DNA of 64,000 nucleotides, from NCBI RefSeq assembly GCF_900142755.1, contig NZ_FRCA01000001.1, positions 122,888-186,887 on the forward strand. Direction: 5' to 3'. Shown piece by piece: positions 8,401 to 17,400 of the stretch. Both the position numbers and the translations under genes were made by a program. Source of the stretch: Halomonas cupida. Lineage in GTDB: Bacteria; Pseudomonadota; Gammaproteobacteria; Pseudomonadales; Halomonadaceae. Positions within the stretch are counted from its first letter, which is position 1. Each line of letters starts with the position of its first letter. Below the pieces are notes generated by a model that saw nothing but the letters and a program-made list of their open reading frames with translations, made no database searches and was not told where the DNA came from.

Positions 8401-11400
8401 CCAGCGCAGCCGCCAGCCGGGGGCTGACTCCCGTGGATACCGATAGCGATGGTGCCGCGGATTATCTGGATGAGGACAGTGATGACGACGGACTGCTGGA
8501 CGTCGCAGAACGTGGCGATGGGCAACCTGATTCGATCACTGATACTACCGATAGCGATGGCGATGGTCTGCTGGACATCTTTGAAGGTAGCGATGCCAGG
8601 GACGGCTATGATGCCAATGACGAGAATATCCAGGATGGCAGCTTCAACCTGGCCGACAGCGATCAGGACATGCTGCATGGCGAGGGCAAAGCCGAGCCCT
8701 CCGGTATCGATTACGACTATCGTGATGATGCGCGTATTGCTCCACCGACGCCGGTCGATGACACCATCTCGGTAACGGAAGACACGCCGTTGATCGTAGG
8801 CCCTGCAGGTGGCATTGCTGCCAATGATGCCAATGTCACCAACGGTAAGGTGGTGGGGGCCACCATCGATACTGATGGTGATGGCAAGCCTGACATGGCA
8901 TTTCCCATCGACAAGGCGACCGACATCAAGGACGCCGACGGCAAGCTGGTGGGCACCATGACGCTGGGGGCTGATGGTTCCTACAGTTTTGTTCCGGCCG
9001 CCAACTACTACGGTGCCGTGCCGGTCATCAGCTACGTGATCAAGGGACCGGGAGGATACGGAACGGCCAACATCTACATTACTGTCAAGCCGGTGAACGA
9101 CACCCCCATTGCGGAGGATGATCACAATACCACGGCTGAGGACACTCCCCTTGTGGTGGAGGCCAATGAAGGAGTGTTGGCCAATGACGCTGATATCGAA
9201 GGCGACTCGCTCAGCGTGGTGGACTTCTCCATCGAGGGCATCGACGGCACTTTCGAGGCCGGAGAGACTGTCAGTATCGCGGGTATCGGCATCCTGACAC
9301 TGAGTGCGGACGGTTCCTATATGTTTGTGCCGGCACGCAACTACCATGGCGATGTGCCGGCCATCAGTTACCGCGTGAGTGACGGTGATGCCACGGCAAC
9401 AGCGACGCTGGCGCTCACGGTGACCTCCGTCGAGGATGTTGTGACCATTGATGATCTTGATGACGGCAGTGATGCAGGAAGTGATGGTGAAGTCGATGAG
9501 GCTGGGTTGCCGAGCGGCACCATGGCGAATACTGCCGGAGAGCAGTACTCCGGCAATTTCACCATCAGCAATGCCGAAGGCCTGGAGCAGTTGACCATTG
9601 CCGGAGTCACCATCAGCTTCGTCGAACTTGTGGCGAGTGCGGATTCCCCTCTGACCATCGGTGGTGATTACGGCACCCTGACCATTACCGGCCTGGATCT
9701 GGCGACTGGTGTGGTCACTTATAGCTATGTTCTTGAACACCGAGCGGACCACATGGCAGGTCCGGTAGCCGACAGCTTCACGATGAGCCTGACCGATGGT
9801 GATGGTGATGTCATCACCCATGCCGGTAGTCTGGCGATTACCATCCTCGATGATCAACCCACCGCAGGTAATGATCAGCAGGGAATGACCGAAGACGCTT
9901 CGCCCCGAGGGGTCAGTGGTAGTGTGCTGGACAATGATGAAGCGGGTGCCGATACCACCGAACAGCCCATTACCGGGGTGGCGGGAGGGACAGAAACACC
10001 GGATGCCACAGGTACCGGCCAGCCGGTGGATGGCCAATATGGCACCCTGACACTCAATGCCGATGGCAGCTACGTGTATGTGCTTGACGAGGCCAACGCC
10101 GCCGTCGATGCGTTACAGAAGGGTGAGATCCTGACGGAAGTCTTTACCTACCAGTATACCGACGCTGATGGAAGTACTGCGACAGCGACACTGACGGTGA
10201 CCATCCACGGTGCCAACGATGCCCCTGAAGCACAGGCTGAATCATTGACCGTTGCCGAGGATAACTCAGGTACCGGGCAGGTCACGGCCAATGATGTCGA
10301 GGGGGATGATCTCAGCTACCGCATCACTACCCCCCCGGCTCATGGAACCGTGGTGATCGAGGCGGATGGCAGCTATGCCTACACGCCGGACACTAATTAC
10401 AACGGCAAGGACAGCTTCGAGGTCACGGTATCCGATGGCCATGGTGGTACCACTGTCGTCAAGGTGCCGGTGACAGTAACGCCAGTGAATGATGCGCCGA
10501 CCGCAGCCAACGACACGGCTTCGGCAGTGGAAGACCAGACTCTTGAGGTGCCAGCGTCCGAGGGGGTACTCAGCAACGACCATGATCTGGATGGCGATAC
10601 GCTGGTAGTCAGCGGCTTCACCATCGAAGGCATGAGTGAGACCTTCAGGGCCGGTGATACGGCAGTGATTGATGGGGTGGGGGCTCTGACACTGAATGCG
10701 GACGGCTCCTACACCTTTGAACCCGCATCGAACTACAACGGACCAGTGCCCGACGTACGCTACACCATCAACGATGGGCATGGCGGTGAAGCCTCCGCCA
10801 GATTGTTGGTGGAGGTCAGTGCCCAGGACGACAGCGTTGTTATCGATGGCCTGGATGATGGTAGTGCCGGTGGCACCGATGGCAGTGTCAAGGAAGCCGG
10901 ATTAGCTGACGGGTCGGACGCGGATTCCGGCAGCGAGCAACTGGATGGCTCCTTCAATGTCGGCCCCGCCGACAGCCTGCGCAGCATGACCGTTGGTGGG
11001 ACGACGCTGACCATCGCTCAGTTGCTGGAGAGTGCCGAATCGCCTATCGAGATTGCCGGACGTCATGGCATTCTGACCATCACCGGCTACGACGCATCCA
11101 GTGGCACGTTAAGCTATCAGTATGAGCTGACCTCCACCGTCAACCACGCCAGGGGAGATGTCAGCGAAGTCTTTGCCATCGGTGTCACCGACGTGGATGG
11201 CGATACCACGGCGAAGGCTGGCCGTCTTGCTTTCGAGATCATTGATGATACCCCGCGCCCCGTGGACGATGCAGACTCGGTCAGTGAGGGCGACGAAAGA
11301 GCGATAAATGGCTCGGTCAGCGATAATGATGTGGCAGGTGCGGATGGCGCAGAGGCTGCTGTAACAGGCGTAGGGACCGATGAGGCGGCGACAACGGCTG

Positions 11401-14400
11401 GTAACGTAGGAGAGGCGATCACTGGCGCCTATGGCACTTTGACGCTGAATGCCGATGGCAGCTACCGCTATGTGCTCGACAACAGTAACCTCGAGGTCAA
11501 CGCGCTGCAGAAGGGGGAGGCGCTGACCGATACCTTTACCTATCAGACCACCGATGCCGACGGTGACGCGGTCGTCGCCACGCTCAGGATCACCATTGAC
11601 GGCGTCAATGATGCCCCCGAAGCGACAACGGAGACCGTGACCGTCCCCGAGGATGGAGCGGCAACGGGGCAGGTGAGCGGCACCGATGTCGAGGGTGATG
11701 ACCTTGCCTACCGTCTGGATGATGGCCCGAAGCATGGCTCCGTGGTGGTCAACGAGGATGGCTCCTTCCGCTATACGCCTGACCAGAATTTCACCGGCGA
11801 GGACAGCTTCACGGTGGTGGTGGATGACGGTCATGGCGGCACGACAACGGTTACCGTGCCGATCACGGTAACGCCGGTCAACGATGCGCCGAGCACGGCC
11901 GACGATCACAAGACCGCGACGGAAGATACGCCCCTGGTGGTCGATGCCGATAGCGGCGTGCTGGCCAACGATAGTGATATCGATGGCGACGCCATGAGCG
12001 TGACCGGCTTCACCATCGATGGACATACCTACAGTGCCGGCGATGCCGCTGTTATCGATGGTGTTGGCACCCTGACCCTCAATGCCGATGGCTCTTATCG
12101 GTTCGTTCCCGCCGAGAACTATAACGGCCCGGTACCGGTCATCACCTACACCGTCAGTGATGGGCATGGTGGTGAGGCTACCGCCCGCTTGACGCTGGAT
12201 GTCGCCAGTGTGAATGACAACATCGTCGTGGACGGACTGGATGATGGAGTTGAGGACGGCTCGGATGGTTCCGTTCAGGAGTCTGCGCTGGCCGATGGTA
12301 GTGGTGGTGGCACCACGCGCCATGCCGGTAGTTTTACCGTGGGCCCCGCGGAAAGTCTCGATAGTGTGACCATCAGCGGCACCGAAATCAGCCTTGCCGA
12401 ACTGCTGGCCAGTGGCGAGACGCCGGTGGTGATCGAGGGTGCCCATGGCACCTTGACGATCAATGGCTATGACGCCGCGACAGGCAAGGTCAGTTATGTC
12501 TACACCCTGACATCACATGCCGATCACTCCAGTGAGCAGCAGCCGGTCAAGGACAGCTTCGTGATCGGTGTGACCGATGCCGATGGTGATGTGACCAGCA
12601 ATGCCGGTACCCTGGCGATGTCGATTGTCGATGATGCTCCCGTTGCCGAGGCCGACAGCGATAGCGTCATCAATATCCCTGATCAGCCCAGCAGTACTGC
12701 CGATGGTAACGTGATCACCGGCAAGGGCGGCCAGGACCCCGGCACAAGCGATGGCAGTCCGGATACCGTTGGAGCGGATGGGGTGGTGGTCAGCGGCGTG
12801 GTATCAGGCGAAGGCGATGGAGTCACGCCGGTGGCGGCCGATGTCGGCAAGCAGATTACCGGCAAATACGGCACGCTGACGCTCAATGACGATGGCAGCT
12901 ACCTCTACGAACCGGACCTGGATAACGAGGCGGTAAAGAGCCTGACGGGAGGCTCCTCGGTTACCGATATCTTCACCTACCAGATTACCGATGCGGACGG
13001 CGACACCTCGGTGGCCACCCTGAAGATCGATGTGTCCAGTACACCGACGCTGATGGATACCACCGGTGGGGTGGTACGCGAGTCAGATCTTGCCGAGGGC
13101 AGCAACCCGGATGGCAATGCCGATGTGTACAACGGCGACTTCAAGGTCGTGCTGTCCGAGGAGTTCCCGTTGGCCACGCTGACGGTGGGCGACCAGACCT
13201 TCAGCCTGCAGGACCTGTTGAGTTTCAGTGAGGATTCATCATCCGCGAAGATCATCACCGAACATGGTTATATCGTGATCACTGGCTATCAGCAGGGCGA
13301 CAACGCCACTGATACCGTCAGTTATCGTTTTGTGCTTGAGACACCTGCTTCCCACGGGGGTGGTCCCGTGGTCGATAGCGTCGACATGAGCCTGACGGAT
13401 GAGGCCGGTAACGATACCAGCGCACATGCGAAGTCCCTGCGTGTGGCGATTCGTGATGATATTGGCCGAGCAGTGGATGATACCGGTGGCATCACTGAGA
13501 ACAGTACGGGGCCTATCGAAGGCTCGGTGATCAGCAATGATGTGAAGGGCGCTGATGGGACGAACTCACCGGTCACTGGCGTGGGAAGCGATGAGCACAG
13601 CGCCACGGCGGCCAATGTGGGGAGCGCAGTAGATGGTGACTATGGAAGGTTGACGCTCAACGCCGACGGCACCTACCGCTACGTGCTTGACAACAGCAAC
13701 TCGACAGTCAACGCGCTTCAAGAAGGCGAGACGCTGACCGAGACCTTCACCTACCAGATCACCGACGCCGATGGCGATGTCTCCATCGCGACCCTGACCT
13801 TGACCATCAGTGGCGCCAATGATGATCCGACAGCTTCCAGCGAGCCGGTCAATACCCGCGAGGATGCGCCTGTCGATGGCCGTATCGTCAGCGAGGACGT
13901 CGATGGAGATGAACTCAGCTACGAACTGGATGAGGGTAAGGGGCCGACACATGGCACTGTGGTGGTCAACGAGGATGGCACCTTCCGCTATACGCCTGAT
14001 CCCGACTTTACTGGCGAAGACAGCTTTACGGTGGTGGTGGACGATGGTCATGGTGGCAAGACACTGGTTGAAGTGCCGGTCACCATCGAGGCCGTCAACG
14101 ATGCGCCGGTCTCCGCGGATGATGCCGACAGTCTGGCCGAGGACACCACGCTTGTCGTCAATGCGGATGAAGGCGTGCTTGCCAATGACAGCGATGTCGA
14201 TGATGACAGCCTGGTCGTCAGTGGCTTCACCATCGATGGCATGAGCGAGTCCTTCGACGCCGGAGACACGGCAGTCATCGATGGTGTAGGTGAGCTGACA
14301 TTGAATGAGGACGGCTCCTGGACATTCACACCAGCGAGCAACTATCACGGCCCGGTGCCGGTAGTGACCTACACCATCAGCGACGGCAATGGTGGTACCG

Positions 14401-17400
14401 ACAGCGGCAGTCTGACGCTCGAGGTCACAGGCGTCGATGATGTGGTGGAGATCGATGGCCTGAACGATGGAGATGTCGCAGGGACCGATGGACAGGCCGA
14501 TGAAGGAGCGCTGGATGGTGGCTCGCATGCCTCGGACAACACCGAGACATGGCCCGGGGGCTTCAATATCGGGCCGTCCGATAGCGTGGCCAGCCTGGTG
14601 ATCGGTGGCCGTGAGCTATCGATTGACGAGTTGAAGGCCAGCGACAGCACGGCGATCATCATCAAGGGCCGCTTCGGCACCTTGACCATCAATGGCTATG
14701 ATTTGGCCACTGGCGCTGTCAGCTATGAATACACACTGACTCGGCATGCCGATCATGGTGCAGGAGATGTCGGCGAAAGCTTCCGCATCGGCGTCACCGA
14801 TACGGATGGTGAGACCAGGCACAATGCCGGTACGCTGGTGATCACCATCCTTGATGATGCCCCCCTGGCTGACAATGACAGCGGAGACGTACAGGAAGAC
14901 GGCGACAACCCGGTATCCGGCAATGTGCTGACCAACGATACCGGCAGCGCAGATGGCATCGACATCAGCGGAGTGGCCCGTGGTGGAGAAACGCCGGATG
15001 CTGCCGGCATCGGCGACGTGGTGAAGGGTGAGTACGGGGAGCTCGTCCTCAATGCCAATGGCAGCTACAGCTACAGTCTGGACAACAGTAACGCGAAGGT
15101 GAACGCACTCCAGAAGGGCGCGACGCTGACCGAGACCTTTACCTATCAGGTCACCGACGCTGATGGCAGCACCTCTACCGCCACCCTGACCCTGGTCATC
15201 CACGGAGCCAATGATGCCCCCACAGCGAGTGCCGAGGCGGTAACGACTCAGGAGGATGTGCCCGTCTCCGGCGCCATCACCACTCATGATGTGGAGGGGG
15301 ACGAACTGAGCTTCAGTGTGGTGGATGAGCCGTCCAGTGGCACCCTTGTGCTCAATGATGACGGCACCTTCACCTACACGCCGGACAGCAATACCAAGGG
15401 CGCAGACTCCTTCCGTGTCAAGGTCGATGATGGCCATGGCGGCACCACCATCGTGACGGTTCCGGTCAAGGTGATGCCGGTGAACGATGCCCCGGTGGCC
15501 AGGGATGACGCTACGACCACGCGCGAGGACACTCCGATCACGGTCGACGCTGAGTCGGGACTGCTGGCCAACGACCGCGACATCGAGGGGGATGAGCTGG
15601 TGGTCCGCGATTTCTCCATCGAGGGGATCGATGGCACCTTCTCTGCGGGCGACTCTGCCTCAATCCCGGGCGTTGGTGAACTGACCGTGAACACCGACGG
15701 CTCCTGGCAGTTCGTGCCGGCAGACAACTATCACGGCGAGGTGCCGGCGATCAGCTACACGGTGGCTGATCCATCAGGCGACACCGATACCGGAGTGTTG
15801 AAGCTGTCAGTCACTGCGGTGGACGACGTGATCACCATCGATGGTCTGAACGATGGCTCCGCCGGAACTGATGGTTTGGTCAATGAAGCGGGACTGAGTG
15901 ACGGCAGCCGACCGGGAGAGGCCGCGACCCGCCATGATGGCACTTTTGTGGTCGGACCCGACAACAGCCTGGCCATTCTGACCATTGACGGCACCGATAT
16001 CAGCATTGATGAACTGCACAATAGCGGTTCGACACCGATCAGGATTGCCGGTGAACATGGCACGCTAGTGATCAATGGCTATGACGCGCAGTCCGGTACC
16101 GTAAGCTATCGTTTCACCCTCGAGCGAGCTGCGGACCATTCCGCCCGTGGTGTGAAGGATGTGTTTACGGTGGGATTCACCGACACGGACGGAGAAGTGA
16201 CCCACAATGCCGCTAGCCTGGCGATCGCGATCATCGACGATGCACCGGACACGGTTGCTGATGACGACGGGATCAATGAGGGGCAGACGTCGATTTCTGG
16301 TGATGTATCGACCAATGACCGTCCGGGTGCTGATGGTGCAGAAGCCGCAGTGACAGGTGTAGTCGCCGGGAATGAGGGCAAGCCGGCGGGCAACATTGGT
16401 CGTCCGATCAATGGCCGGCATGGTCAGTTGATCATGGACGCTGATGGCAGCTATCAGTATGTGCTCAACAATGACGATCCGGCTGTCGACGCCCTGCAGG
16501 AAGGCGAGAGTATCACTGACGTATTCTGCTACAAGACCACCGATGCGGACGGTGATGTCAGGCTCGCTACACTGACGGTGACCATCCATGGTGACAACGA
16601 TGACCCCACCGCCTCAACTCAGGACATCACCACCAGTGAGGATGCACCGGTAGAGGGGCAGATCACTGCCGAGGATGTGGATGGTGACGAGCTGACCTTC
16701 GAGGTCATCGACGGCCCATCCAAGGGCACTGTGGTGATCAACGATGATGGGACCTTCACCTATACACCGACGCAGGACAGCAACGGCAATGACAGCTTCA
16801 CAGTGCTGGTCGATGACGGCCATGGTGGCACCACCACGGTGACGGTTCCGGTCTCGGTGTTGCCGGTCAACGATGCGCCGGTGACATCAGCGGATACGGC
16901 CAGCCTGGCCGAGGATACGGCACTTGTCGTCGAGGCGGATGAGGGAGTACTGGCCAATGACACGGATGTCGATGATGACCCACTGAGTGTGACCGGCTTC
17001 GAGGTTGCCGGTATTGATGGGACCTTCACTGCCGGAGAGACGGTGGTCATCGATGGCGTGGGTGAGTTGACGCTGAATGCAGATGGCTCCTATGCGTTCG
17101 TGCCTGTGCCCGACCATCACGGCGAGGTGCCGACGATCACCTACACGGTCACCGATGGTGCGGGAGCCACCTCGACCGGGACACTGGACCTGAACGTGAC
17201 GGCGGTTGATGACAGGGTCGTCATCGACGGTCTCGATGACGGTCATGATGTGGATGGCGGCGGCGCCAGTGACGGTAGCGTCGAGGAAGCCTCATTGCCG
17301 GAGGGCAGCCACCCCGGCCATGACGGGCGCTCGTCCAGCGGCGACATGACCATCCACAACCTCGATGCTCTGACCTCGATCCAGATCGGTGATACGACCA

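Noticed and set aside
8175..10037. A 620-codon open frame on the minus strand inside the giant surface-protein gene, and similar ones at 11109-12446 and 17292-18545
   Set aside because: The repeated GGTGAT/GGCACC-type codon pattern of the acidic repeats keeps the antisense frame free of stops. The products are His/Arg/Ile-rich, have no recognisable domain and lack Shine-Dalgarno sites.
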